Positions 34,459 to 42,896 of a stretch of 64,000 bases of DNA are shown here, in pieces. Source of the DNA: SHWB01 sp050246875 (GTDB lineage Bacteria > Pseudomonadota > Alphaproteobacteria > UBA6615); contig JBFWVF010000008.1 in NCBI GenBank assembly GCA_050246875.1, forward strand, positions 124,001-188,000, given 5' to 3'. Position 1 is the first letter of the stretch. Every line of letters begins with the position of its first letter. The notes under the pieces are model-generated. The model did no database searches and was not told the origin of the DNA. It saw nothing but the letters and a program-made list of their open reading frames with translations. The position numbers and the translations under genes were made by a program.

Positions 34459-35444
34459 GGACGCACCAGCGTGTCGCCGTCGGCGAGACCGGAGAGAATC
34501 TCGACCCCGTCGGTAAGGCCGGGCTGCACCAAGGCCCGGCCAAGCTGCACCGGCACCGGCAGCGTGCCACCGCCGGCTGCGCGCACGTGGACATAGTCGA
34601 CGCCCGCGCGCGTCGTGACGAACCCTGCCGGGACAACATAGACGGACCGTTGGCCGCCCGACACCCAGACGCGCAAGCGCTGGCCGACGAAATAGTCGCC
34701 AAGCCCGTCCACGGCTGCGTCGGCGACGACCCGTCCGTCCTCGATCTGCGGGTAGATCAGGCGGATCACGCCTGTTCGCGCTGCAACCGGGCCCGCCTCG
34801 CCGCTGTCGAGACGGACCGCGTCACCGATGGCGAGGAAGCGGGCGTGCCGCTCCGGCAGCCGCAGCCGCAACACGTAGTTCTCCTCGGCAATCGAGGCGA
34901 CGACTTCGCCGGCCAGCACCACCGAGCCCGCTGTCACGGGTACGGCAAGAACGCGGCCACCCGCCGGTGCCAGCACTTCACCTTCCGCCATCTGCTGCCG
35001 GGCCACCTGTCGGTCGGCCATGCGCGCCGCGAGTTGTCCCGCCGCAACCTCGGCGGCGGTTCTCGCCTCGTCGCGGCGCACCTTGGGAATGGTTCCGGCG
35101 GCGAAAAGGCCTTCGGCTCGCTCGAGGTTGGCGCGCAACTGGCGCGCCTCCGCCTCCAGCGCGGCGATCTGGGCATCGAGGACCGTGATGCGCAGGGCCA
35201 GCTTCTCGTCGCCGACAGCGGCGATCGCCTGGCCGCGCTCGACGCGATCGCCCTCGTCGATGCGTATCTCCGCCACTGTCCCTGCGATCCGGGAGCGCGC
35301 CGAGAGGACACTGGTGCTCTCCACCGTGGCGAATACCGACTTGTCGTCGCTCACGAGGCGCCGCGTCACCGTGAACGTCTCCTCGGCGCCCGCCGTAACA
35401 GGCACCAGAGCCAGCAGCATCAGCATCCCGATCGCGCGCATCAT
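34455..35444 (-). CDS. RND efflux periplasmic adaptor (membrane fusion protein)
   Basis: 329 aa. It has an N-terminal signal peptide (MMRAIGMLMLLALVPVTAGA, cleavage near residue 20), then a lipoyl-like half-motif (GTVAEIRIDEGDRVERGQAIA). A coiled-coil hairpin follows (LDAQIAALEAEARQLRANLE to QMAEGE), then the second lipoyl half (VLAPAGGRVLAVPVTAGSVV) and a beta-barrel. It links the RND permease to an outer-membrane channel. The ATGATGA at 35444-35438 overlaps the ArsR stop, and GGAGAAGG lies just upstream. It is shorter than AcrA-type adaptors, mainly through a short hairpin. Confidence 0.9.
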   Translation of the reverse strand: MMRAIGMLMLLALVPVTAGAEETFTVTRRLVSDDKSVFATVESTSVLSARSRIAGTVAEIRIDEGDRVERGQAIAAVGDEKLALRITVLDAQIAALEAEARQLRANLERAEGLFAAGTIPKVRRDEARTAAEVAAGQLAARMADRQVARQQMAEGEVLAPAGGRVLAVPVTAGSVVLAGEVVASIAEENYVLRLRLPERHARFLAIGDAVRLDSGEAGPVAARTGVIRLIYPQIEDGRVVADAAVDGLGDYFVGQRLRVWVSGGQRSVYVVPAGFVTTRAGVDYVHVRAAGGGTLPVPVQLGRALVQPGLTDGVEILSGLADGDTLVRP

Positions 35445-35779
35445 CGCCCTTCTCCAGCACCCGCCGCCCGGCCGGCCTCTCCTGTGCAGTAGCAACGATA
35501 AAGGGCCATCAGCACCTCTCGCGCCGGCCCGCTGGCGAGGGCGTACAGGATGGTCTGTCCCTCCCTGCGCGTGGTCACGAGCCCGTCACGCCGCAGCAGG
35601 GACAGGTGCTGCGACGCGGTCGAGTCGCGTACGCCAACGAAACCCGCAAGGTCACCAACGGACCTTTCGCCGTCCGCGAGGCGACACAGGATCAGGAGGC
35701 GATGGCGGTTCGCCAGCGACTTGAGTAGCTCGCAAGCCTGCTCGGCGGCTTGATCCATCGCAGATGCATCTATATTCAT
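35441..35779 (-). CDS. ArsR-family regulator with BigR/SqrR/YgaV-type persulfide-sensing cysteines
   Basis: 112 aa winged-helix repressor. The recognition helix is in VGVRDSTASQHLSLLRRDGLV (48-68). Cys32 (LLILCRLADGE) and Cys98 (YRCYC) are 66 residues apart, the same spacing as the two redox cysteines of SqrR (Cys41/Cys107), which sense reactive sulfur. Cys96 is an extra nearby thiol. The ATG at 35779 was chosen to give the normal N-terminal helix; an ATG at 35758 is also possible. It heads an operon with RND adaptor and permease and is divergent from trxC-DUF2892, the type of target gene seen for BigR/YgaV regulators. It probably represses both directions from the AT-rich gap. Confidence 0.85.
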   Translation of the reverse strand: MNIDASAMDQAAEQACELLKSLANRHRLLILCRLADGERSVGDLAGFVGVRDSTASQHLSLLRRDGLVTTRREGQTILYALASGPAREVLMALYRCYCTGEAGRAAGAGEGR

Positions 35780-35812
35780 ACTTGCGTATATACGTACATA
35801 AACACATATATG
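35762..35812. promoter_or_regulatory. AT-rich divergent promoter/operator with three short palindromes
   Basis: This is an AT-rich island in GC-rich DNA. It holds three perfect palindromes: AGATGCATCT (35762-35771), CGTATATACG (35785-35794) and CATATATG (35805-35812). On the plus strand, TTGCGT (35783-35788) and TATATG (35807-35812), 18 bp apart, can serve as -35/-10 for trxC. The central palindrome lies inside this promoter, so a bound ArsR dimer would block it. Operator assignment is inference. Confidence 0.55.
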
Positions 35813-35851
35813 CCATGACCAATTTCGTCGCCATTCCCACGGACGGGTGCC

Positions 35852-36337
35852 ATGACCACCGATACCAACGTCGTCTGCCCCGCCTGCGGCCGCACCAACC
35901 GCATTCCCGCCGGGCGCCCGGCCTCGGCCGCGCGCTGCGGCGCGTGCCGCAAGGCGCTTTTCACGGGCCGGCCGGCCGAGGTGACACCGGCCGCGTTCGC
36001 GCGCCACGTCGCCGTCGACGGCGTTCCGGTTCTGGTCGATATCTGGGCCGGCTGGTGCGGACCCTGCCGTCAGATGGCGCCGATGTTCGCCGAGGCGGCG
36101 ACCGCTCTGGAGCCGCACGTCCGATTGCTCAAGCTTGATGCCGATCAGGGTCCGGAGATTTGCGCCCGCTACGATGTACGCGGCATCCCGGCGCTTCTGC
36201 TGTTCCACAAAGGCGGGCTCGTGGCGCGCTCTTCGGGCGTGATGGACGCCCGGGCTATCGCCGACTGGACCCGACGCAACCTCGCGATCGCCCCGGCCAA
36301 CGGAGCGGATTCGCATTCCACTGGAGGCATGACATGA
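35852..36337 (+). CDS. trxC: Thioredoxin TrxC (thioredoxin 2 with N-terminal zinc finger)
   Basis: 161 aa. The N-terminal zinc-binding part has Cys9, Cys12, Cys29 and Cys32 (CPAC...CGAC), the hallmark of Trx2/TrxC. The thioredoxin fold follows, with active site WCGPC at 68-72 and the cis-Pro loop VRGIPALLLF. It reduces disulfides and, in this context, perhaps protein persulfides. The stop overlaps the DUF2892 start as ATGA. It is divergent from the persulfide-sensor-like ArsR gene, so induction by reactive sulfur or oxidants is likely. Confidence 0.95.
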   Translation: MTTDTNVVCPACGRTNRIPAGRPASAARCGACRKALFTGRPAEVTPAAFARHVAVDGVPVLVDIWAGWCGPCRQMAPMFAEAATALEPHVRLLKLDADQGPEICARYDVRGIPALLLFHKGGLVARSSGVMDARAIADWTRRNLAIAPANGADSHSTGGMT

Positions 36338-36537
36338 CCGTCGACCGCGCCGTACTCGCCTTTGCCGGCTGCATGGTGCTGCTGAGCGCTGCCCTGACGT
36401 GGCTGTTAAGCCCGTGGTTCCTGCTGTTCACGGCCTTCGTCGGCCTCAACATGCTGCAGTCAGCCTTCACCGGCTTCTGCCCCGCGGCCGTCATTTTCCG
36501 CAAGCTTGGCTGCCGCGCTGGCGCCGCCTTCGGCTAA
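36334..36537 (+). CDS. DUF2892 / YgaP-like small membrane protein
   Basis: 67 aa with two hydrophobic helices (about 7-25 and 28-45) and the conserved FVGLNMLQSAFTGFCPAAVI segment. This is the membrane domain found at the C-terminus of the rhodanese YgaP and as a free-standing protein (DUF2892) in BigR-controlled operons. The Cys in GFCP is conserved in the family. It is translationally coupled to trxC. Its exact role in sulfide handling is not established. Confidence 0.88.
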   Translation: MTVDRAVLAFAGCMVLLSAALTWLLSPWFLLFTAFVGLNMLQSAFTGFCPAAVIFRKLGCRAGAAFG

Positions 36538-36562
36538 CCGGGATGCAGGAAAGGTGGTGGGG

Positions 36563-36590
36563 ACGGCCGCCGGGATCCGCCGGCGGCCGT
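36563..36590. terminator. Hairpin between convergent DUF2892 and luciferase-like genes
   Basis: A perfect 11-bp stem ACGGCCGCCGG / CCGGCGGCCGT with a 6-nt loop sits in the 63-bp gap between convergent stops. No T-run follows. It is probably a shared bidirectional terminator. Confidence 0.65.
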
Positions 36591-36600
36591 TCCGCAACCG

Positions 36601-37911
36601 CTACTGAGCGGCCGCCGCCGACGTGCCCTGCGCTTCGGCGACGATGGCGTCGAGGGCGGGCTTCACGACCTCGTTGAACGCCTTCATGTTCCACATGACC
36701 TTGTCCTTGGGCATCTGGGCGTAGTGGAAGATCAGCGTCATGTACTCGGCCGGGAAGACCTTCCACTGCCTGACCAGCTCGTCGCGCACCTGCTCGGGCG
36801 TGCCGACGACGTAGAGGCCGGACTCCATCATCGAGCCATAGACGTCCTTCATGTCGAGCTTGCGACGGCCCATCGCGGCATAGAAGTTCTTCCAGATGTC
36901 GAAGTCGTGCGCGATGACGTTCTTCTTCGCCTGCTCCTCGGTCTCGGCCATCTGCATCCAGCGCACCAGGCACTGGTTCTGCCCCGGCTTCCAGTTGTAG
37001 CCGTTCTCGTTGGCGATGCGCAGGTAGCTCTGCGACAGCGGCCCGGCCGTGTTGATGTTGGTGAAGTAGACCGGGATGAAGCCGTTGCGCGCGCAGTACT
37101 CGATCGTCTCGGGGCTGCCGCTGCCGGACACGAAGACCGGCGGGTGCGGCGTCTGATACGGCGCCGGGCAGACGCTGACTTCCTGGATCGAATTGTTGGG
37201 ACCGAGCTCGTTCGGCGCGCCCAGCCGCTCCGTCACGCCGGTGTGGGCGAGCTGCCAGTCGGCCACGCCGGTATCGGCCGGATACGGGATCTGCCAGATC
37301 TTGCCCTTATGGGAGAAGGACTCCCGCGTCCACGCCTTGCGGACGATATCGATCTGTTCCTCGAACACCTCGCGGTTCTTGGCGTCCTGATCGAGATCCT
37401 TCTGCTGGATGCCGGTCTGCGCAAAGCCGACGCCGACGGTGGCCGGGTTGTTCTTTGCGGCCGAGGGCGACTTGGTGGCCGTCGTGCCGTAGTGCTGGCC
37501 GAGCACATTGGTCCAGCGGCTCTGGTAGCCACGCGCGAAGCCGACGAAGCTGCGGCCCTTCGCGAGGTGGTCGATGATCGCCGTCTCCTCGGCCACCCGG
37601 ATCGGGTTCTGCGTCGACATGACGTAGCCGAGCTGGCCGACGCGCACGTTCTTGGTGATGGCCGCCCAGTACGCATCCATCACGCCGGGGTTGGGGCCGA
37701 CCTCGTAGCCTTCCGACCAGAAATGGTGCTCGATCGTCGCGACGCCCCAGAAGCCGTTGTCGTCGGCGTACTTGACGATGTCGTGCCAGCCGAGAAGCGT
37801 GTCCTGGTAGATCTGCTTGTTGCGGCCGATCGGTCGCAGTTCGGCGCGGTGCTCCTCGCTGTCGGCGGGCAGCACGGGGTAGATCTGGATGATCGGCTTG
37901 AGCACGGACAT
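36601..37911 (-). CDS. Luciferase-like (LLM class) flavin-dependent oxidoreductase
   Basis: 436 aa, longer than the usual 330-380. It is a TIM-barrel F420/FMN enzyme family member: FWGVATIEHHFWSEGYEVGPNP near 63-84, VRVGQLGYVMSTQNPIRVAEE near 98-118, and GRSFVGFARGYQSRWTN near 127-143, the flavin phosphate region. An insertion at about 150-190 (rich in Ala, Lys, Gln) is unusual. The ATG at 37911 is annotated, but GGAGG sits only 2 nt before it; the GTG at 37905 has better spacing and could be the true start. It is divergent from the ABC importer. The electron partner is unknown. Confidence 0.85.
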   Translation of the reverse strand: MSVLKPIIQIYPVLPADSEEHRAELRPIGRNKQIYQDTLLGWHDIVKYADDNGFWGVATIEHHFWSEGYEVGPNPGVMDAYWAAITKNVRVGQLGYVMSTQNPIRVAEETAIIDHLAKGRSFVGFARGYQSRWTNVLGQHYGTTATKSPSAAKNNPATVGVGFAQTGIQQKDLDQDAKNREVFEEQIDIVRKAWTRESFSHKGKIWQIPYPADTGVADWQLAHTGVTERLGAPNELGPNNSIQEVSVCPAPYQTPHPPVFVSGSGSPETIEYCARNGFIPVYFTNINTAGPLSQSYLRIANENGYNWKPGQNQCLVRWMQMAETEEQAKKNVIAHDFDIWKNFYAAMGRRKLDMKDVYGSMMESGLYVVGTPEQVRDELVRQWKVFPAEYMTLIFHYAQMPKDKVMWNMKAFNEVVKPALDAIVAEAQGTSAAAAQ

Positions 37912-37993
37912 TTCCTCCGGAACGGGCTGATATCTCAACCTTCAGCCTGCCACCTTAAGGCGGCCCAAGGTTATGGCAAGGGCACAGATCGAT

Positions 37994-38007
37994 TGGGCAT
38001 CCGCCCA
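37994..38007. promoter_or_regulatory. Short inverted repeat upstream of the sigma-54-like promoter
   Basis: TGGGC-ATCC-GCCCA, a perfect 5-bp inverted repeat with a 4-bp spacer, lies 27 bp upstream of the -24 element in the divergent gap. It could be a binding site for a local regulator. It does not match the usual NtrC site. Confidence 0.3.
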
Positions 38008-38034
38008 TTGGAAATATTGCCCGGGCCCGGCGGC

Positions 38035-38049
38035 TGGCACGCCGATTGC
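38035..38049 (+). promoter_or_regulatory. Sigma-54 (RpoN) -24/-12 promoter for the BMP-family ABC importer operon
   Basis: TGGCACGCCGATTGC matches the RpoN consensus TGGCAC-N5-TTGC at every defined position. The invariant GG (38036-38037) and GC (38048-38049) are exactly 10 bp apart. Transcription would start near 38060, giving a leader of about 90 nt before the ATG at 38149. This implies an enhancer-binding activator and typically nitrogen- or nutrient-responsive expression. Confidence 0.65.
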
Positions 38050-38148
38050 GTCGCGACCGGACGCCGGCGCGACGGCGGAAGCAGTCTCGTCGCTGGCCCG
38101 GCCGGCCGTCTTGTGGCCTGATGGCGGACCGAGAGCAACGGGGGGTCG

Positions 38149-39732
38149 ATGAGCGTTTCCAGTGCCGCCGGGGAGGCGCCTGACGGACCGGTGCCGCTGC
38201 TGCGGCTCGACGGCATCGTCAAGCGATTCCCCGGGACGCTCGCCAACGATCACGTCGACCTCACGGTCCTGCCCGGCGAAATTCACGCGCTTCTCGGCGA
38301 GAACGGCGCCGGCAAGAGCACGCTGGTCAAGATCATCTACGGCAGCCTGCAGCCCGACGAAGGCGCCATCCGCTGGCAAGGCCAGCGCCTGTCCATCGCC
38401 AGTCCGGCACATGCGCGCAGGCTGGGCATCGGCATGGTCTTCCAGCACTTCTCGCTGTTCGAGGCGCTGACGGTGGCGGAGAACATCGCCCTCGGCCTCG
38501 ACGATGCCAGGGACCGCGCCGGCCTCGCCGGTCGCATCGCCGATGTCTCGCGGAGCTATGGCCTGCCCCTAGACCCCTCCCGCACAGTCCACGCGCTGTC
38601 CGTCGGCGAGCGCCAGCGCATCGAGATCGTGCGCTGCCTGCTGCAGAAGCCGCGCCTGCTGATCATGGACGAGCCGACGTCGGTACTCACCCCGCAGGAG
38701 GTCGAACGCCTGTTCGAGACCCTGCGACGGCTGGCGGCCGAGGGCTGCTCCATCCTCTACATCAGCCACAAGCTGGAAGAGATACGGGCGCTTTGCGAGA
38801 CGGCGACGATCATGCGCCAGGGCCGCGTCGTCGCGCATTGCGACCCGCGCGCCGAAACGACCAGACGGCTTGCCGAACTGATGATCGGCAGCGAGGTGAA
38901 GGCCCCGTCGCCGCGGCCGCACGGCGACGGCAGTCAGGCGCCGCGTCTGGTCGTCGACCGGCTGACGACGACCTCGGGCCATGATTTCGGCACCGACCTG
39001 CGCGACATTTCCTTCACCGTCGGTGGCGGCCGCGTCCTCGGCATCGCCGGCATCGCGGGAAACGGCCAGACCGAACTGATGGAAGCCCTGTCGGGCGAGG
39101 TCGCGGCCGGGCGGCCCGAGACCATCCGCATAGACGGCACCGCGGCCGGCCATCTCGGCCCGCGCCGGCGCCGCGCGCTGGGCGCCTGCTTCGTGCCGGA
39201 AGAGCGCAACGGCCACGGCGCCGTGACGGCCATGACCCTGGCCGAGAACATCTTCCTGTCCGGGCATGTGCGGCGGGCGCTGGTGAGGCTCGGACTGATC
39301 GACACGCCGCGCACGAACCGCTTCGCCGACGAGGTGATCGCCCGCTTCGATGTCCGCACCACGGGGTCGCAGGCCGAGGCGCGCGCCCTGTCGGGCGGCA
39401 ATCTCCAGAAGCTCGTCGTCGGCCGCGAGGTCATGCAGGATCCGACCGTGCTGGTCCTCAGCCAGCCGACCTGGGGCGTCGATGCCGGCGCCGCGGCGGC
39501 CATCCACCAGGCGATCTTCGACCTGGCGGCGGCCGGCACCGCGATCGTCGTGATTTCGCAGGATCTCGACGAGATCTTCGCGCTCTGCGACGACATCGCG
39601 GTCATCGCCGGCGGCCGCCTCTCGCCGCCCCGGCCCGCCGCGGAACAGACGGTGGCCGAGATCGGCATCCTCATGGGCGGCATCGGCGCGCCCGCGACGT
39701 CACCGGAGGCCCCGCGTGCTGCTCCGGCTTGA
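38149..39732 (+). CDS. ABC transporter ATP-binding protein, BMP/nucleoside-type importer (two ATPase domains)
   Basis: 527 aa with two fused ABC domains, like RbsA and the ATPases of BMP-family purine nucleoside importers. Domain 1 has Walker A GENGAGKST (50-58), signature LSVGERQR and Walker B LLIMDEPT. Domain 2 has a degenerate Walker A (GIAGNGQTE) but a good signature LSGGNLQK and the family-typical QPTWGVD in place of a normal Walker B. It is cytoplasmic and pairs with the two permeases downstream. The stop lies 17 bp inside the next gene. It is first in the operon behind the sigma-54-like promoter. Confidence 0.93.
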   Translation: MSVSSAAGEAPDGPVPLLRLDGIVKRFPGTLANDHVDLTVLPGEIHALLGENGAGKSTLVKIIYGSLQPDEGAIRWQGQRLSIASPAHARRLGIGMVFQHFSLFEALTVAENIALGLDDARDRAGLAGRIADVSRSYGLPLDPSRTVHALSVGERQRIEIVRCLLQKPRLLIMDEPTSVLTPQEVERLFETLRRLAAEGCSILYISHKLEEIRALCETATIMRQGRVVAHCDPRAETTRRLAELMIGSEVKAPSPRPHGDGSQAPRLVVDRLTTTSGHDFGTDLRDISFTVGGGRVLGIAGIAGNGQTELMEALSGEVAAGRPETIRIDGTAAGHLGPRRRRALGACFVPEERNGHGAVTAMTLAENIFLSGHVRRALVRLGLIDTPRTNRFADEVIARFDVRTTGSQAEARALSGGNLQKLVVGREVMQDPTVLVLSQPTWGVDAGAAAAIHQAIFDLAAAGTAIVVISQDLDEIFALCDDIAVIAGGRLSPPRPAAEQTVAEIGILMGGIGAPATSPEAPRAAPA

Positions 39733-40801
39733 GTCGCGCGGCGCGCGCTCGCGGCTGTGGTCGCTGGCCTCGCCCGTCCTCGCCCTGGCGCTGACCGTCG
39801 CCACGACCGGCGTCATCTTCGCCGCCCTCGGCAAGGACCCCGGCGAGGCGCTCTATGTCTTCCTGATCGAGCCGCTGGTCGGCGAAGGCCGCCTGCCCGA
39901 ACTGCTGGTCAAGGCGGCGCCGCTGGTGATGATCGGCGTCGGCATCGCACTGGCCGTCCGTACCAACGTCTGGAACATCGGAGCCGAGGGGCAATACACG
40001 GTTGGCGCCATCTTCGGCGGTGGCCTCGCGCTGTTCCTGCCCGACCTTTCCGCGTGGCTGCTCTTCCCCGCCATGATGGTGATGGGCGTCGTCGGCGGCA
40101 TGATCTGGGGCGGCATCGTCGCCCTGCTCAAGACCCGCTTCAACGCCAACGAAATCCTCACCAGCCTGATGCTGACCTACGTGGCGAAGCTGCTGCTGAT
40201 CTGGCTGGTGTCGTCGCCGTGGCGCGATCCGAAGGGCTACGGCTTTCCGCAGACCGCCATGTTCTCGGAACAGGCGACGGCGCCGATCCTGATCGAGTTC
40301 ACGCGCGTCCATCTCGGCGTCGCCGTGGCGCTTCTGGTCGCGGTGGTTGGCTGGATCCTGCTGACGCGATCGGCGCTCGGCTTCCAGCTTCGCGTCCAGG
40401 GCGAGGCGCCGCGCGCGGCCCGTTTCGCCGGCTTCAGCGAGAACCGCCTCGTCTGGCTCGCCATGCTGATCAGCGGCGGGCTGGCGGGTCTCGCCGGGCT
40501 GTTCGAGGTCGCCGGCCCGGTCGGCCAGCTCACGCCCTCGATCTCGCCCGGCTATGGCTTTACCGCCATCATCGTCGCCTTCCTCGGCCGTCTGCATCCG
40601 CTCGCGGTCGTGCTGGCCGGGCTGCTGCTGGCGCTGTCGTATCTCGGCGGCGAGTCGGCGCAGATCGAGCTTGGCCTGCCGAGCGCCGTCACCGGCATCT
40701 TCCAGGGCGTGCTGCTGTTCTACCTGCTCGCCTGCGACACGCTGATCCTCTACCGCCTCCGCCTGCGGCGCCGGGCGGCCAATGCCGGCGCGGGGGCATG
40801 A
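39716..40801 (+). CDS. ABC transporter permease, BMP/nucleoside-type, subunit 1
   Basis: 361 aa with about ten hydrophobic segments. It has the BPD_transp_2 motif ALAVRTNVWNIGAEGQYTVGAIFGG near 78-102 and FNANEILTSLMLTYVA near 142-157. The GTG start at 39716 is preceded by CCGGAGG at 39703-39709 and overlaps the ATPase gene by 17 bp. A second permease starts 1 bp after its stop. The pair forms the heteromeric channel of a BMP-family importer. Confidence 0.92.
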   Translation: MLLRLESRGARSRLWSLASPVLALALTVATTGVIFAALGKDPGEALYVFLIEPLVGEGRLPELLVKAAPLVMIGVGIALAVRTNVWNIGAEGQYTVGAIFGGGLALFLPDLSAWLLFPAMMVMGVVGGMIWGGIVALLKTRFNANEILTSLMLTYVAKLLLIWLVSSPWRDPKGYGFPQTAMFSEQATAPILIEFTRVHLGVAVALLVAVVGWILLTRSALGFQLRVQGEAPRAARFAGFSENRLVWLAMLISGGLAGLAGLFEVAGPVGQLTPSISPGYGFTAIIVAFLGRLHPLAVVLAGLLLALSYLGGESAQIELGLPSAVTGIFQGVLLFYLLACDTLILYRLRLRRRAANAGAGA

Positions 40802-40802
40802 C

Positions 40803-41717
40803 ATGCTGACCAGCTTCGTGCTCAGCGTGATCATCGCGTCGACGCCCCTGCTGCTCGCCGCCACCGGCGAGCTGGTGGCGGAGAAGTCCGGCGTCCTCAA
40901 CCTCGGCGTCGAGGGCATGATGCTGGTCGGCGCCGTCGTCGGCTTCGCCGTCACGGTGACGACCGGCAACACGCTGCTCGGCGTCGTCGCCGGCATGCTC
41001 GGCGGGATCGCCATTTCGCTGGTGTTCGCTGTCCTGACGCTCACCTTCCTCGCCAACCAGGTGGCGACCGGGCTTGCCATCGCCATCTTCGGCACCGGCC
41101 TCAGTGCGCTGATGGGCGCCGGCTATGTCGGCGTCGCGGTCGAACGCCTGGCCCAGCTCGACGTGAAGGGGCTCAGCGACCTGCCCTTCGTCGGGCCCGT
41201 GGTGTTCGGCCAGGACACACTCGTCTACGTGTCCATCGCCGCCGTGGCGGCCGTCTGGTGGTTCCTCTACCGCAGCCATGCCGGCCTCGTGCTGCGCGCG
41301 GTCGGCGATTCCCACGACGCGGCGCACGCCATCGGCTACCCGGTCGTCGCCATCCGCTATGCCGCAACCCTCTTTGGCGGCGCCATGGCCGGGCTCGCCG
41401 GGGCCTACATGTCGCTCGCCTACAACGCGAGCTGGTCGGAGAACATGACCGCCGGCCGCGGCTGGATCGCGCTCGCGCTGGTCGTCTTCTCGACCTGGCG
41501 CCCGGTCTGGCTTGTGGTCGGCGCGTATCTCTTCGGCTCGATCATGTACCTGTCGCTGTACCTGCAGGGGCTCGGGGTCGCCGTGCCCTCGCAGTTCGTC
41601 TCGGCCCTGCCCTACGTCGTCACCATCGTCGTGCTGGTGGCGATCTCGCGCGACCGCACGCGCATCCGCCTCAATGCCCCGGCCTGCCTCGGCCGGCCCT
41701 TCCATGCCGCCGGCTAG
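40803..41717 (+). CDS. ABC transporter permease, BMP/nucleoside-type, subunit 2
   Basis: 304 aa multi-spanning protein with the typical subunit-2 start: IIASTPLLLAATGELVAEKSGVLNLGVEGMMLVGA (10-44, shown as family landmarks PLLLAATGE and LNLGVEGMM). ATG at 40803 follows the previous TGA by one base (TGACATG), so translation is coupled. It is followed after 67 bp by the binding-protein gene. The order ATPase-permease-permease-binding protein is a common arrangement in proteobacterial purine/nucleoside-like importers. Confidence 0.92.
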   Translation: MLTSFVLSVIIASTPLLLAATGELVAEKSGVLNLGVEGMMLVGAVVGFAVTVTTGNTLLGVVAGMLGGIAISLVFAVLTLTFLANQVATGLAIAIFGTGLSALMGAGYVGVAVERLAQLDVKGLSDLPFVGPVVFGQDTLVYVSIAAVAAVWWFLYRSHAGLVLRAVGDSHDAAHAIGYPVVAIRYAATLFGGAMAGLAGAYMSLAYNASWSENMTAGRGWIALALVVFSTWRPVWLVVGAYLFGSIMYLSLYLQGLGVAVPSQFVSALPYVVTIVVLVAISRDRTRIRLNAPACLGRPFHAAG

Positions 41718-41784
41718 TGCCGCGCGGACCTGACGCCTTAATGTGGAACCGGCCCTCGGGCCGCGGGAACAGGAGTGAGCCTCG

Positions 41785-42870
41785 ATGATCAAGCGCAGAA
41801 CATTCACCACGCTCGCCGGCGCCGGCCTCGCCGCCGCCGCCATGCCCATGCTGGCGCGCCCGGCCCTCGCGGCGCCCGCCAAGGTCGGCTTCGTCTATGT
41901 CGGCCCGATCGGCGACCATGGCTGGTCCTACCAGCACGATGTCGGCCGCAAGGCCATCGAGGCGGCCCTCGGCGACAAGGTATCGACGACATTCGTCGAG
42001 AACGTGGCGGAGGGGCCGGACGCCGAGCGCGTGATCGCCGAACTGGCGACCAAGGGCCACAACCTCGTCTATACGACCTCGTTCGGCTTCATGAACCCGA
42101 CGGTGAAGGTCGCCGGCCGCTTCCCCAAGGTGATGTTCGAGCACGCCACGGGCTACAAACAGGCGGCGAACGTCGCGACCTACAACATCCGCTTCTACGA
42201 GGGCCGCTACGTCCAGGGCATCATCGCCGGCAAGCTGTCGAAGTCCGGCATCGTCGGCTATGTCGGCTCGGTGCCGATCCCCGAGGTCATCATGGGCATG
42301 AACGCGCTGCTGATCGGCATGCGGACGATCAACCCGCAGGCGCGGCTCAAGTTCATCATGATCAACTCGTGGTACGACCCGGGCAAGGAAGGCGATGCCG
42401 CCAAGGCCCTCGCCGACCAGGGCGCCGACATCATCGCCCAGCACACGGACTCGCCGGCACCGCTGCAGGTCGCCGAGGCGCGTGGCCTCAAGGCCTTCGG
42501 CGAGGCCAACGACATGATCAAGTTCGCCGAGAAGACCCAGCTCACCTCGTCGATCAACAACTGGGCGCCCTACTACGTCGAGCGCACCAAGGCCGTGATC
42601 GACGGCACCTGGAAGAGCGGCGACGTGTGGGGCGGCTTCAAGTCGGGCATGCTGCAGATGGCGCCCTACCGCAACATGCCGGACGACGTCGCCGCCGCCG
42701 CCGCGGCGGCCGAGACCGGCATCCGCGATGGCAAGATCACCGTCTTCAAGGGGCCGTTGAAGGATCAGACCGGCAAGGAGCGCGTCGCCGCCGGCGCGGC
42801 GATGGACGACGGCGCGATGGCCGGCATGGACTGGCTGATCGACGGCGTCGACGGCAAGCTGCCGACCTGA
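41785..42870 (+). CDS. BMP-family ABC transporter substrate-binding protein
   Basis: 361 aa periplasmic protein. The signal sequence carries a twin-arginine (IKRRTFTTLAGAGLA, Arg3-Arg4/5) and ends near ARPALA-AP, so Tat export is likely. The mature start PAKVGFVYVGPIGDHGWSYQH is the BMP/PnrA ligand-pocket region. SINNWAPYYVERTKAVIDG is typical of the subgroup near purine-type importers. AGGAGTGAG lies upstream. Ligands in this family are nucleosides, purines or related N-compounds. It is the last gene of the importer operon and is followed by a strong terminator. Confidence 0.92.
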   Translation: MIKRRTFTTLAGAGLAAAAMPMLARPALAAPAKVGFVYVGPIGDHGWSYQHDVGRKAIEAALGDKVSTTFVENVAEGPDAERVIAELATKGHNLVYTTSFGFMNPTVKVAGRFPKVMFEHATGYKQAANVATYNIRFYEGRYVQGIIAGKLSKSGIVGYVGSVPIPEVIMGMNALLIGMRTINPQARLKFIMINSWYDPGKEGDAAKALADQGADIIAQHTDSPAPLQVAEARGLKAFGEANDMIKFAEKTQLTSSINNWAPYYVERTKAVIDGTWKSGDVWGGFKSGMLQMAPYRNMPDDVAAAAAAAETGIRDGKITVFKGPLKDQTGKERVAAGAAMDDGAMAGMDWLIDGVDGKLPT

Positions 42871-42896
42871 TCGCCCCGTCGGGCACGATCATGCGA

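Noticed and set aside
36601..37911. Luciferase-like enzymes in the window as a bioluminescence (lux) system
   Set aside because: The three LLM proteins are dispersed, belong to catabolic subgroups and lack luxCDE-type fatty acid reductase genes.
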